Source: Todiramphus chloris collaris (lineage: Eukaryota; Chordata; Aves; Coraciiformes; Alcedinidae). From it: a stretch of 64,000 nt of DNA. Numbering within the stretch: position 1 is the stretch's first letter; every line of letters begins with the position of its first letter. Below, in pieces: positions 10,107 through 22,042 of this stretch. The translations under genes and the position numbers were made by a program. The stretch covers positions 1,760,768 through 1,824,767 of the forward strand of contig JANVCC010000120.1 in NCBI GenBank assembly GCA_025345505.1. The letters are read 5' to 3'. The notes under the pieces are model-generated. The model was not told where the DNA came from. It searched no databases and saw only the letters and a program-made list of their open reading frames with translations.

Positions 10107-10673
10107 ACACTTTGCTACCTGTGTCTTCTTCCATATCTGCAGCTTTTCTCCAAGCTGTTCCAGTGTCGGTTGTTTGCCCAATTGCTGTTAACTGAATATA
10201 AATTGGGGAGGGGGGGAAACATAAGCACCGGACACACGGCTCGAATGTTTTTCCAGAAGTGATGAAGCCCCTGATAAAAATCTGAACTATCCCTGGAAAA
10301 CTATCTCCAAAGCAAAGTAACATCTTACCAAGATACACTCCCCCAAAAAATAGTAGTTCCAACACACTCCTCCTTACAGCAGTTAAATTCTGATTGCATT
10401 TTGCCCTCTGGTGCACTAGAAGATTATCTTTTCACTTTACATTAATCTTTAACAGGAATTTATATAGAAACAATCTCCCTCTATTTAAATGTTTAGTCTG
10501 GTACAGGGAAAAAGCCTTCTCCGTACAAATCTGTCTTGTTTAACACGTAGCCTTTTCAGTTAGAATTACCGACCTATTTTGGGGAATACAGAGACATAGC
10601 ATATTTTGGCTGGAATTTTATCTTCAACTTTATTTAAATTGGCATAAAACCGCTTTTAGTTTTGAATAAACTT

Positions 10674-10717
10674 TAAAAAAAAAAAAAGCAAAACAAAACA
10701 AAACAAAACAAAAAAAA
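10674..10717. repeat. A-rich tract with (AAAAC)n units
   Basis: A run of 13 A is followed by GC and repeated AAAAC units. It follows a GAATAAACTTT segment, so a decayed retrotransposed tail is possible, but nothing upstream is recognisable as a source. Confidence 0.85.
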
Positions 10718-12765
10718 CCCGATAGCTGCCCGCGCTGCTAGCACAGTATGACTTCGAAATTCCTGTGGTCTGAAACCCATTCAAAGATGAACTTATTCTG
10801 GATTATTTTTTTTTATGATGTTAGTCTGCCCTATAAATTTGCGGCGTGCTACAGCAAATCCTCGAGACTGAAGGTGAGCAGAGCAGCGGAGAATTGCCTG
10901 CTTATTTTGGATTGATGGATGCAGTAATAGCTCAGCCTCCTTCAAACAACTGTTAGGGGATGAAATAAGCTGAGGGTCCTTTCAGAGGAAATCTCCTTAG
11001 TTAAAGGGATTGGGCATCTCCGTCGGGACATCACTTATATTAATACTCCAAAGAAATTGCTACGGCAAAAATTATTATGAACAATAACGCGAATGAAAGG
11101 ATAGCTGCTCTGCTCTACAGTGGGAATAATCTGGACGGGGAGTGGGGAGAAGAGGCTTCTGAAACCAGCAGAGATTGGAGTCACCAGGCAGGGTTGCCTC
11201 ATGCTTCTGCTCGATGCCACGGCTGAAATACGGTTTTGTTGTGCTCTGCAACAGGATTTCATTAGCCTGTGCATGGTGGTTTGGGTACGCAGGTTTGGTA
11301 CGTTCCTCCGAGCGGCTGTGCCAAGGTCTTCAGAAATAGCATTTTGCTGTGTTTATGGGACATGTGTAACGTGTTACAAAGGTTTATTGAACTTTTGTCA
11401 AGGATAATATCTGTTCGGCGGCGAATAGGGCAGATCATCAAAAACATTCATTGAATGCAAATCTTCACCCGCTGTAACACAACCTGGAAGGTTAGTGAAC
11501 CCACTCAGCAAGATGTTCTCCCCTGCCCTGGCAGATGCTGAGCAAATCCCAGCAAGAGTGTGCAACACCACATTGCAGCTGGAGGGACATGCCCAGCAGT
11601 CCCCAGAACACCCATCCATACCAGGGCAGGAGCTCTGCCGGGGCTCTGCCTTGGGCTGTCCCAGGGGATCTGTCGGTTGGGTGGAGTGAGGATAACCCTG
11701 TTCTTCTGTCTTGTGAGAAGAGGCTGTGTGGGGAGTGTGGGCTGTGCTCTCCTGCTGTCCCGAGAGCAGCAAACTCTGGCTACAGGGCTGAATTCAGTGA
11801 GATCCATCAAGGCAAGAGCCGTGCTCTGTACCTGCTGGGAAACCAGGCAAATTCAAAACCAATGTGAAATTTTTCTTCCCCACCTGCGTGTTCAGCAGAC
11901 CCTGGCCAGGCTGGTGCAGCAGCTTCTCTCATGGCTTTTCTCACTTCTGCTGGAGCATCTCTCCAGTGCTTCCTGTGGCTTGACCTGCAGAGCACTGCAG
12001 CGGTTTTGTCATGCGCTGCTTCAAATTAATGTGTTGTTCACACAGCACCAGCGACGCTCAGAAAGTGCCCCTGCAGAGATGCTTGCCTCAGACACATGGC
12101 CTGGAAAATCCCACCCAGGCCACCAGAGAGCTGCTGTCACAAGGTCTGTGGGAGCAGGAGTAGGAAAATGAACCAGACGCAGTTTGCTTTCATCTCTTGC
12201 ACATTCATCAGCTCTGCCTGACTCTAGACCAGGGATCCTCCATTGCTTTCATGACATTGCAAGTGCAGAGGTTCCCTGCAGCTCCCTGCCTTAAAGTCTG
12301 CAGCTTCTCACCCTTCTCCAGTTACAGCTGCTGACTGCAAGTAATCCCAGTGGTGTCTCATCTCTGTTCACAGGTATTTGCTCATACATAAAGTTTAGGT
12401 GGAATAATATGGTGTTTGGGAAACACTATGAAATACACCACGTCATGTTCAGTGCTAAGGTGCCAATAATTGATTTTATCAGACAATAATTTCTGCAATA
12501 TTGGTCCCGATGGAACATCCCCCACCTGGCTCAGGCTGCACAGGAGCCCTCCAAACAGGACTTTGCTCATCCTGAAACTCTGCCAAGGGACAGTGTCATG
12601 GCTGTGCCCTCGGCTTCCTCTTCATCTTCCTTCTCTTTGATGGGCTGAAGGTTCATATTCTCAGTCAAACCTGTCCTCACCACTCCCTCATGGCCCTGAA
12701 ATCGCGAGGTCCGTCTGCAGTGCAGCGAATCCCATGGTCTCTATTCCCTCTGGGACAAAGCGGGG

Positions 12766-13590
12766 ATCACAGAATCATTGAATGGTAGGGGTTGGAAGGG
12801 AGCTCTGGAGATGATGGAGTCCAACCCCCCTGCCAGAGCAGGGTCACCCAGGGCAGCCCACACAGGAACAGAGCCAGGGGGGGCTGGAAAGGCTCCAGAG
12901 AAGGAGACTCCACAGCCTCTCTGGGCAGCCTGGGCCAGGCTCTGGCACTCTCACACTGAAGAAGTCTTTCCTCATGTTGAGATGGAATTTCCTGTGTTTC
13001 TCCTTGCTACCTTTGCCTCTTATCCTATCCCAGGGCACCACTGACAAGAGCCTGTCCCCTTCTCCTTGCCCCCCACCCTGCAGAGATTTGTGACCATTCA
13101 TCAGCTCCCCTCTCAGGCTTCTCTTCTCCAGGCTGAACAGCCCCAGGGCTCTCAGCCTTTCCTCACAAGAGAGATGTTCCAGTCCCTTCAGCATCCTCAT
13201 AGCCTTCCTTGGACTCTCTCCAGTATTTCCCTGTCCCTCTTGAACTGGGGAGCCCAGAACTGGACACAATTCTCCAGATGTGGCCTCATCAGTGCAGAGT
13301 AGACGGGGAGGAGAAACCTCCCTGGACCTGCTGGACACAGTTTTCTTTATGCACCCCAGGAGACCGTTGGCCTTCCTGGTTACAAGGGCCATTGCTGTCC
13401 CATGGAGAACTTACTGTCCACCAGGATTCCAAGTTCCCTCTCCACGGTAGCTGCTTTCCAGAAGGTCAACCCCTGACCTGTACCAGTGCATGTTGTTCCT
13501 CTTGAGGTGCAGAACTCTACACTTACCCTTGTCGAACTTCGTTAGGTTTGGTTTTGCCCAGCTCTCCAGCCTGTCCAGATCTCACTGGAT
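12766..13590 (-). mobile_element. CR1 LINE, longest copy in the window, reverse strand
   Basis: Read on the reverse strand, the element starts in the RT region. It carries [19 protein letters not shown] and [20 protein letters not shown], and ends at the left with a TCACAGAATCATTGAATGG tail, the complement of the CR1 3' end. The ORF2 frame is broken between about 13195 and 13310 by frameshifts and then restored, so one open stretch (12844-13392) mixes true and shifted residues. It shares its 3' end type (GATGATGGAGTCCAACCCCCC) with copies at 36464, 40974 and 43522. Confidence 0.95.
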
Positions 13591-16500
13591 GTCAGACCCA
13601 GCCACCTGGGATTCGGGATGGAGCTTCCCCATGCAGCAGGATCACTCACATGAAGCTGTGAATGAGACCACGCGGGTGGCTCTGCCCACAGCAGATCCTC
13701 CCTATGGAGGTACCAGCTGGTACCAGTGTCCAAAGCTCCCGTGTCCCATGGGCACTTTTAGGCAGTTCTGTGTTTTCTCCAGCTGGGAGATGGGTCACAC
13801 ATAATCCACACATTAGGAAAGGCCAATATTGTTACATCAAAATCCTGCAATCTTAGGCAATTGCTATTGGACAATCGCTGGGTGGAGGGGAAACGAATGA
13901 ACCAGCATTTCACCTGCAATCTTTTCCCCTGCCTATTTATGTGCTGGCATTCATTTGCCAGTGTTAATTACATGCTGCAGCGTATGTGCGGAGCCCCTGA
14001 AATGAAGTAAGACATCATTTCCCAAAGGAAACGCCACGTTTACACTGGCATCGCTGAATGGGAATATTCTCCAGTTGTGCCGAAGGAACAGAAGGATTTT
14101 TCACAAGGCTTCCCTGGAGCCCGCGGGGCTGAGCCAGCCCCACACAACCCTCAGCTTGAGCCTTTTGCATCTCGTCCTTTGCCCTGCAGAGAATTCACCC
14201 ACCCTACCCCCCTCATTACTGGGGACCGATTCTAATCCTCCTCCTCAACAACAATAGTAATCCCCAATTACCCGAGGATGGGAGGGAGACAAAAACTGAG
14301 GCATTCTCTGAGCAATGTGGCTTGTCAATCCCTGCTTGCTGGGGGTTTGGGGAGCGTCACTCAGCGCCTGCTAAGTGCTCCTGGAGTGTTCTCTGCCCAG
14401 CCTCCCCCATACTGGGTGGCTTCAAGTTCTCTCTAAGGTACATTTGCTCTCCCTCCTCCCAGCTGGTGCATTATCTTGAATAAGAATATTTTTGTCATAT
14501 TTTTAGCATATATAATGTGCAGTTGTAGTGCAATACTGTAAGCTGAAGTGTTGCAGGAGAGAAAACATGCCTCTCTGTAGCAGTTGTTCTCCTGGCCAGC
14601 AATCAGACTGTACAAATACACACCCACAGACTGTATTAAAAACATCTCTTTTGTTATGCATTTACCTCCTTGGAAGAAGAGATAGAGCCAAAAATGTTGT
14701 GATATTGTTTTCTGAGGTGAAGTTTTGCATTTATTTCACTTGCACGTGTATGAACAACACAGGGACCAAAATGGCTTCGCTCCTAAACTGGCGCTGTCAC
14801 ATCCACGGTGCCTGAATTATCTATTTAATGAATACTTTAACCTACAACAGATCCTGTATGATGGGAAATGATGTCATCTGAGTCGTTAATCTGTTTGCTT
14901 CTATTCCAGGATAGTGGTAAGAAGTCAGAGATGGAACTAAGAAAAAAAAAAAAAAGAATCCCTTTCTACGCTGAGGGGATCTCTGCCTTCCTCTGTGGGA
15001 GAGATTTTCTGAAGAGCAAGTTTTCTGTCATTTCACATGGCCAACTTTTGAGCCCCACGAGCACCCAACCTCACTTCACTGCAAGGGAAATTTAAGGCTG
15101 AAGTGGTACCTTAACCTATAGACACCCAGAGGCCAGAAAACCACGTGGGTCATTGATCAAGATCATTTCACATTAATTAGGAGGGCAGCCCCAGGTACTC
15201 CTGAGGTTCTATTGAGGGTGTAAAGCAAAGTTTTACTCTCTGAATTAGGGTGCTACAGCCCTACTATGCTGGGATGGAAAGGCCCTTAATCGTCTCTGCT
15301 AATGGGTTTCAGAATGATAAGTGGCTTGCACTTGCTTTTCAGGCAGGAAGACATCTATAATTGTGAGACTTATTAATTTTATTTAAAGTGCTACAGCTGA
15401 CATCCTGGAACTGCGGTCTCTTAAAATCTCTATCTTAACTGTCATAAAGCAGCTTTAAGAGCACTTTAAGATGTCTCTATTTACAAGTTAAAAAAAAAAC
15501 CAAAAACAACCCAAGCAAACCAAAAAATAACAACAATCCTATAACGTCTTAAATCTTCTAGAAGAACTTCCATTCATTTGGGTATTTACCAGAGACTGGG
15601 TTATATTTCCCTCTGGATGGAAATGCATGTACAGTCAGCAGACTGTTCCCTACAGTATCCAGCAGAAGTAAGTCCAATTTTGAACAATATAAATCAACTT
15701 CTTCGCTTCTGTGATTCCGTATGGTGAAGAGAACAAGGCGTTTGTTGTTTGGCAAAGAAGCAGCAGGGCAATAACTTAGATATTAATAGGTTACGTGATA
15801 TTTATTTCATCTCTCTTTCAGTTTGAAAACTGATGGGTTTTTTTTCAGGTTGTGGAAATCTAAGTGGAGCCTCTTCTGGCTTCAATTCAATATCTGAGCA
15901 CTTCCTACATTTCTCTCCTGAGGAGTCCACCTCGATATCTCTAAAGGTGGCTTTTGAGGCACCAGGAAACTCAGAGTCACTGCTGAGGTGACAGAAGGGG
16001 GACAATGACCTAACCCGGTCTCTACCTTCCTGCTCCTCACCATCAAAGTCCTTCCTAAACCTCAACCCTTCACTTCCATGGACTTCGACCTGCTCAGAAA
16101 ACTTGACACCCACTCAGCAGGGGAAGGCAGGTCCATGAGATGCCCATCTCCCCGATCAGTTCCCTGATCACTGCTCTCAGGGTTTTTCTGCATGGAAAAA
16201 AAAAAAAGATTCCCACCAACATTAAAAAAAAAAAGAATAAAAATGGATAAAGCCTCTAACGAAAGAGGGGAGGGCAGTTTCCCAGTTTGCCCCAAGAACT
16301 GCACATCCTTGTGTTTGCAACAAAGCCGTTTCATCCGTCAAAGACACCTGTTTGATGCAAATCTCTCCCTGCTGCTCTCGGGGATCTGCTGCTGCTCCAC
16401 AGGAGCTTTATTTAGCCCGCGCTGTTGGATGGTGTCTATGTCCCATTCCTCACTTAGACACCAGCCCAAACTGAGAAGAATGGGGATACAAAGCCCAAAC

Positions 16501-17650
16501 GACTCATGAATAAACTTTACAGGCTCAAAATGTCTTAACAAAGCAAGGGGAGTGTGCTGAGGATGCTGGCCCCAACTCTTCGGGATATGATTGTTCACAC
16601 ATGGATCAAAGGGGACTCCTGTCAGGATCTGTACTAATTGCAGGATGGAAGCTGCAAATTTGATTTGTGGAAGCCACATATTTGCAAAGAGGGCTCTAAA
16701 AATGCTATTGAAAAATGTCTTAATTCCCCAAAGACTCGCTATTATTTTAAAGTGTAAATAAAAATAGTATTTTCTCGCAGCATTTTCTTACACTGGAGAG
16801 CTCTAAAACTTTAGTTAGGATGTACAAAATCCTATTCTGCAACTCTAGAATTATGATTCATGGGTCTCTTTCCAACATTGAAGCGGTTCTGTGACATAAA
16901 ATGTGAAACTAAGCATTTGCTTTTCATTTAAAAGGTCTCATTAAGACCAAAATGAAGCTTCTTCAGCCCCATAGCAGCTCTAACATGTCAAACCTAATAG
17001 AGCCTCTCCATCATGGGGTGCCCTTGGAGGACATCGAGGCATCACAAGGATCCTGCTGTTTTGCAAGACCAACATTCTTCTTTTTCCCAGAAACATCATT
17101 CCAAGGACTCAGTTTAACAGAGGACTTAAGCCTGTGCTTACGTCCATTTATCTGCTGCAGAAACACTGAAGCATGTGCTGATGTCCCGCTGAAGTTGACA
17201 GCACTTGAACCTGTTCATAAAATCAAGCACTTCCCTGGTGGGTGCTGAGGTGAGTTGCAGGATCAGCGTCCCCAGTCCTTAATGAAGAGTTTCTCTTGGG
17301 TTTAATCGCTGCTGCATCAAGCTCTGGCATGCTCTACTTGGTTTTGATGTCATGGTCATTTTGTTATTTAATATCACCTGGGAGATCTCTTATCCCCCTC
17401 TGTGCAGCCCCACTCCTCCTATAGATGGAACCCATTACACCACATAAATCTCCTGAACTTATGCCCAGCCTCACACAGGTTGTTAGTGACAGAGCTGGTG
17501 GCATCCTCATGGCTAGAATAGCTCAAAGCTTCTGACTGTAAAGCGCTGCTTGTTATAACTCTACCAAAATGTAGCTGTTCTAACTGAAATTTCCAATGGG
17601 ATTTCTTTTAGGAGGTGGGATTCCATTTGTTTGATAAATTACCTAATTAG
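13591..17650. other. unique noncoding sequence
   Basis: Four kilobases without recognised genes. It includes a conserved-looking block at 13905-14060 and A-runs near 14942-14955 and 16197-16207. Short frames are unrecognised. Confidence 0.5.
13905..14060. promoter_or_regulatory. candidate conserved noncoding element
   Basis: This block is free of repeats and simple sequence and packs several factor-type motifs. These are a 6-base inverted repeat CTGGCA/TGCCAG (13944-13961), a homeodomain-type TTAATTA (13964-13970) and an AACGCCACG stretch retaining CpG. This is the texture of deeply conserved vertebrate enhancers, but conservation cannot be seen from one sequence. Confidence 0.25.
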
Positions 17651-18208
17651 AATCATAGAATGCTTTGGGATGGAAGGGACATTAAAGGTCACCCAGTTCC
17701 AACTGTCCATCGCCAGGGACACCTCCCACCAGACCAGGTTGCTCAAAGCCCCATCCAACCTGGTGTTGAACATATCCAGGGATGGAGCATCTACAACCTC
17801 CCTGGGCAAGCTGTTCCAGTGTCTCACCACCCCCAGAGTGAAGAACTTCTTCCTAATCTCTAATCTAAATCTCCCCTCTTCCAGTTTGAAGCTGTTACCC
17901 TTTTTCCTGTCACTACAAGTCCTTGTAAAAACTCATTCCCTGGGTTTCTTGTATCCCCCTTGAAGTGTTAAAAGTCCCCAAGAAGGTCTCCCTGGAGCCT
18001 TCTCTTCTCCAGGCTTAACAGACCCAACTCCCTCAGTCTGTCCTTAGAGGAGAAATACTCCAGCCCTCTGTTCATCTCCATGGCCTCCTCTGAACCTCCT
18101 CTCCACTCCAGGAGGCCTACATTTTCTTGTCTTGGGGGCTCCAGAACTGGACGCAAGGCTCCAGGTGGGGTCTCACAAGAGCAGATCAGAGGAGCAGAAT
18201 CACCTCCT
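17651..18208 (-). mobile_element. CR1 LINE, reverse strand
   Basis: The left end AATCATAGAATGCTTTGGG is the complement of the 3' tail. The reverse-strand frame includes the ERVVRHWNSLPREVV-type block (17639-17830 region) and, further on, LRELGLLSLEKRRLQGDLL. Several stops and indels are present. It belongs to the older type with the phrase TGCTCAAAGCCCCATCCAACCTGG. Confidence 0.94.
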
Positions 18209-19830
18209 ACACCTAGAAATTATGATCAAGACAGCTATGATGAAGAAGTGAGCAGTGAACAGCAAAAGTTGTATCTAATGATGCTTCCGCACGAAGGGCG
18301 ATCTGTAGAAAGACAGATTTCATGAAGTCTGTATCTAGTTGGGAAAACAGCTTTGTCTGGAACACAAAACTGTGAATTTTTGACTTGGTTTTGACCCTGG
18401 CTCAACACCAGTAAAATAACTGTGATAAAGGAGAGAGCGCTGAGTGGCATGTTTGGTTAGAACACAGCAAATGTTATCCTTGTCTTCAGCAGTGCAGCTT
18501 TTGCACATTTCTCTATTTGGAAGTGTTTCACTTTTTCTTTTCTGGCTGGTATTTCTGCAACACCTCTTGCTCGGAGTTCCTATTTGTCAGTTGTCCCATT
18601 TTTGGCTACAAGAGCTCTGAGGTTTCAAGCTGAAGTTGGGAAAGTTGCACTTCTGTGGTTTGGGGTGCATGAATGTGAAAACCAGGGGATTTTTTTTCTC
18701 TGACCCTGAGTCCTGCAGCGTTCCATCACGGCTGCCTGGTCCTGGCAGTGTTTATGTCGGAACTGAGCCACCGAATACCAGGACACCTCCTCTTTCTTGC
18801 TTTTATTTTTATTTTTCTGGCTGGTCCTGCTGCCCGCGAGATCTTGCAGAATATACAGTTGGAGAGAGCAATGCCCAAGAGCAAAAACAAGGTAATTATA
18901 TAGTAAGTCAGCCCTCCATAGCTTGTAAAGTTTATGATCTGGCACTTTTATGACGTCTCTATAGCCCAGGGAAAATGCCTAACTAGAGAGAAAAACCCAG
19001 CAATTCTGCAATGGGCAATTATGGGTATCAGTAAAATAGGAGATTTCCAAGAAATGTCTTTTGTTTTCCTTCTTCTCGTTATCTGCTGCAGAGGGTTGCA
19101 TTGGTGGAGTTGTATTTCTTACTCTCCCTTTGTCTGTTCTATTGAAGGAAAAGGTCATTTTTTGACAACGGGCTGTGAAACAAAAGTTGATGAAGCCTGA
19201 ACAACCCACTTGCCATTCAAGACCTTGCTCTGGCCCCTTGTCTTACAAGTTCCTCGGTGCTGAATTCCTCCTTTCCCAGATACCCAGTCCATAATCATTT
19301 CTTTGATGCCAATAACCTGACATTTGAAAATGAATCAGGCAGAAGATGAGTGAAGTTATTTTCTAGAAGCTGCTCAGGCTGTATTCCGATCCAAAATAAG
19401 TAGTAATACTCATCTTGGTCGCCACAACCATCATCTTGCAGTAACTACTCCTACTTCAGGGATGGGATCCTCAGGGTGAAGGAAGAAAGAAGGACCAGAT
19501 CCAAAGGGGCAGAGCCTGGGCTTACTTTTCTCAGAGGAGAAAACCTGCTGTGTTTAACAACCCCCCCCCACCCAACAGTGATGGGTGACCAACAAGATTT
19601 TAATACATCTTGTTCTGAGATCGCAGGTTCGTGTCCTAAGCTGCGGAGTCCACCAGAGCTTCCACTGTCGATGTGGTTAATTGTTCCACACCCTGTGCTC
19701 ACATCCCACTGGGCTGGGTGGTCGGACCCACCTCCCTGGGTGGGAATTTTGTGTAACGCAAGTGGTTGGGACCTACATTTTTGTCAGTGGAGGTTCTGTT
19801 TTCAGCATCCGCTGGTGAGGGGGGTTGTTT

Positions 19831-19865
<35 letters not shown>

Positions 19866-20256
19866 ATGGAAATGCCCACTGATGAAATGAGATGGTTTTC
19901 TGGTTGTGTACAGTGTTTGGATTAATTGCACCAACACATTTGGGCTTCAGTCCTGTCTGGAACAGGCCTGCACACACCGTGTCCCTGCCGACTGTCGCTC
20001 CGAAGGGGGTGACCCAATTCACATGCTTAAAACCACACGCTGAGGTTTGTCAGGGACGGACCTGGTGCTGCCCGCTGCCACGTGCTGTCATCCCTGTTGA
20101 AGCCAGCGTGGAGCCAGGATGCTCTGCATGGCTCAAGAAGCTTTCAGCATCTCACAGGGCTTATATTGCAGGCCAAATCTATCTGCTTGCAGCTCTCAGA
20201 GCTGCTGCTGTCAGGATGATGGACCATCTGCCGGTTCCCAACCAGTAACTGTAGCC
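18209..20256. other. unique noncoding sequence with a GT microsatellite
   Basis: No gene or transposon recognised. This is the beginning of an 18 kb stretch without a visible CR1. The only clear repeat is the GT run at 19836-19863. Confidence 0.5.
19836..19863. repeat. (GT)14 microsatellite
   Basis: An uninterrupted GT dinucleotide run, preceded by a run of T. Likely polymorphic in length. Confidence 0.95.
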
Positions 20257-20530
20257 TGGTCTGGGCTCGTTTCAAGGTTTCCAGATGCTTTTTTGCATTA
20301 CCAGGGTGATAAAGCCCTTCACTTCTGTGCTGTGACTCGGCGCTCCCGAGCTTTGTCAGGTGCATGTCGAGTTGGTTCAGCCTTGATCTGATACGTAGAT
20401 GACACCAAAAGCCTTGATGGAGTAGCCTCCAAGAGAATCCTGGAGAGGTTAATGGAAAAAGAGAGGGGATCTTCACTAAGCCCAGACAAAGCCCAGATAG
20501 AAAATGGGAAGGAGGTTACCTGGCAACATT
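20257..20530 (+). pseudogene. probable decayed retroviral-type reverse transcriptase fragment (endogenous retrovirus pol remnant)
   Basis: One + strand frame is open from 20119 to 20649 except for a single TGA at 20389-20391. Directly after the stop it reads YVDD (20392-20403), the catalytic core motif of retroviral reverse transcriptases. About 27 residues on comes LSPDKAQI, followed after a few residues by KEVTW, resembling the segment that follows the YxDD box in many retroviral RTs. Upstream in the same frame, LI lies just before the stop, and a W-x-x-L-x-x-x-F spacing lies at about 20257-20280. No protease, RNase H, integrase, envelope or LTR is visible. It is a broken remnant and may be a chance resemblance. 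Confidence 0.42.
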
Positions 20531-22004
20531 CCTGTCCAATTAAAACCAACTTATCATCAAGTTTTTTCCTTACTGCTGCTCTGCCATTAATTGATAATGT
20601 GGCAGTGCACTCTGGCTGCTGCACGAGGAAGGGTGCTGGAAACGGCTGAGGTGAGGAGAAAAGCTGGGTCTGAAAAGGCGATTTCTGAGCAAAACCTCGG
20701 AAGTTCTCATTGTTGGCTCTGCTCTGCAGGTGCTGGCAGGAAATTCCTGCTCTTGGAACAAGGTGGGACAAGGCGATGGCAAAGCAGAATAGAATGTGTA
20801 GGGTCAAGGGGTTTGTAGATTATAGTGATGTATACGTGTGAAATGCTTGCAGGGAAGGAGACACCATGGGAATGTAAATCGGCAAAACGCTGTTTAGGAA
20901 TCATGCGCTATTTTCTCTATAAATAGAAGCAATTCTCTGTTTTGTATTGAAACACAAAAACGCTGTATCTTTGGATAATCACTGGTTGCTTTTCTGGCTA
21001 CAACCTGATCATATCAATCCCCTACATATATTTAAAGAAAAGCCACCGCTGAATACGTGGGATCAGCAAGTCTGAGCTATCAGGAGGTGGACAGAACTGA
21101 ACTAAGAAAGACGGAGGAATAAAAGAGGGTAAACATTTGAATTGGAGCAGAGAGAAACATCTGGCACATTACTTGCCAAGGAGATGGTGCTTCTCCTCCT
21201 GCAGTTCAGCCTCTCTCTCCAGAGGAGTAACCTGTCAAATTCACTGTGGTTTGGGAAGAGAAGATCAGCCTCTTTGCAAAGTCCCGTGAGCAGAGTCCAG
21301 TGCTGCCTGTGTGCTCACGCTCGGGAGGGGGGTCCCAGCTGGGATTTCCAGGGAAGTGAGGGGAGCTGAAGCATTCGGCTCCTGTGGAGCTGAGCATTCC
21401 CACAGCTCCCAGAAATCTCCCAGGCCACAGAGCTCAGACCTTTGCAGGCTCAAGCTTGACTGTTAAAGAAATGCCAACTGCTAGAGATGAAGCCTGATGT
21501 GCAATTCGGCGGTTGCATAACTTGGGCTCAGCTTACAAAGCTGTTACAGCTCTCTTGTATTTTCGGGAATCAACTTTGAGCTAAATCCTGCAGCCCCAGC
21601 TCAGGCAGGGCTCCCATCCCAGGTTTGGGGAGAAGATAAAGCTCCGAGTCAAGGAGCTGAAGACAGTGCTTGCATTGAAACCCAACAGCAGCAATGGTGC
21701 TGAGCAGAGGAGGCTTTTGCTATGTTATTATTTCCCCTTTCAGAGTGGAAGAAGAAAATCTGGGTTTCCAAACCCTCTCCTGCAAAACAAAATATTTTCA
21801 AATTTGGAAAGAAAGCTGCATTCATCAAGCCTTGTGCTACATATCAGAGTGAACCCAGAGCTGCCCTGACAACATCTGGCCCCGTGCCACAGGCTCGCAA
21901 ACACCACTGCCAACGTTTGCAGAAGTGACTGGGACTTTGAATGCCTTTTTATTTAAGTGGCTGCTCTGGGCCATGCTATGTATTAAGGTTCCGTTTATAG
22001 ATAT

Positions 22005-22042
22005 TTTACAAAGTGTTAATAAATTTACAAAGTGTTAATAAA
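22005..22042. repeat. tandem duplication, 19-base unit, two copies
   Basis: The unit TTTACAAAGTGTTAATAAA occurs twice head to tail with no difference, followed by CACGG. The perfect identity suggests a recent duplication. Confidence 0.95.

Larger units (their letters stand above)
8194..12765. other. unique noncoding sequence with long chance-like open frames and A/T-rich tracts
   Basis: The section holds overlapping open frames at 8658-9874, a T-rich tract at 10072-10106, an A-rich tract at 10674-10717 and an AT-rich, repeat-free stretch at about 10440-11110. A poly-A run lies at about 8394-8409. I recognise no exon, RNA gene or transposon. Confidence 0.5.

Noticed and set aside
16952..17248. 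98-codon + frame in an otherwise repeat-free segment
   Set aside because: No recognisable similarity, no splice context and a length well within chance expectation.
19699..20022. Reverse-strand frame with a run of HTHTHT
   Set aside because: The run is the translation of the GT microsatellite at 19836-19863.
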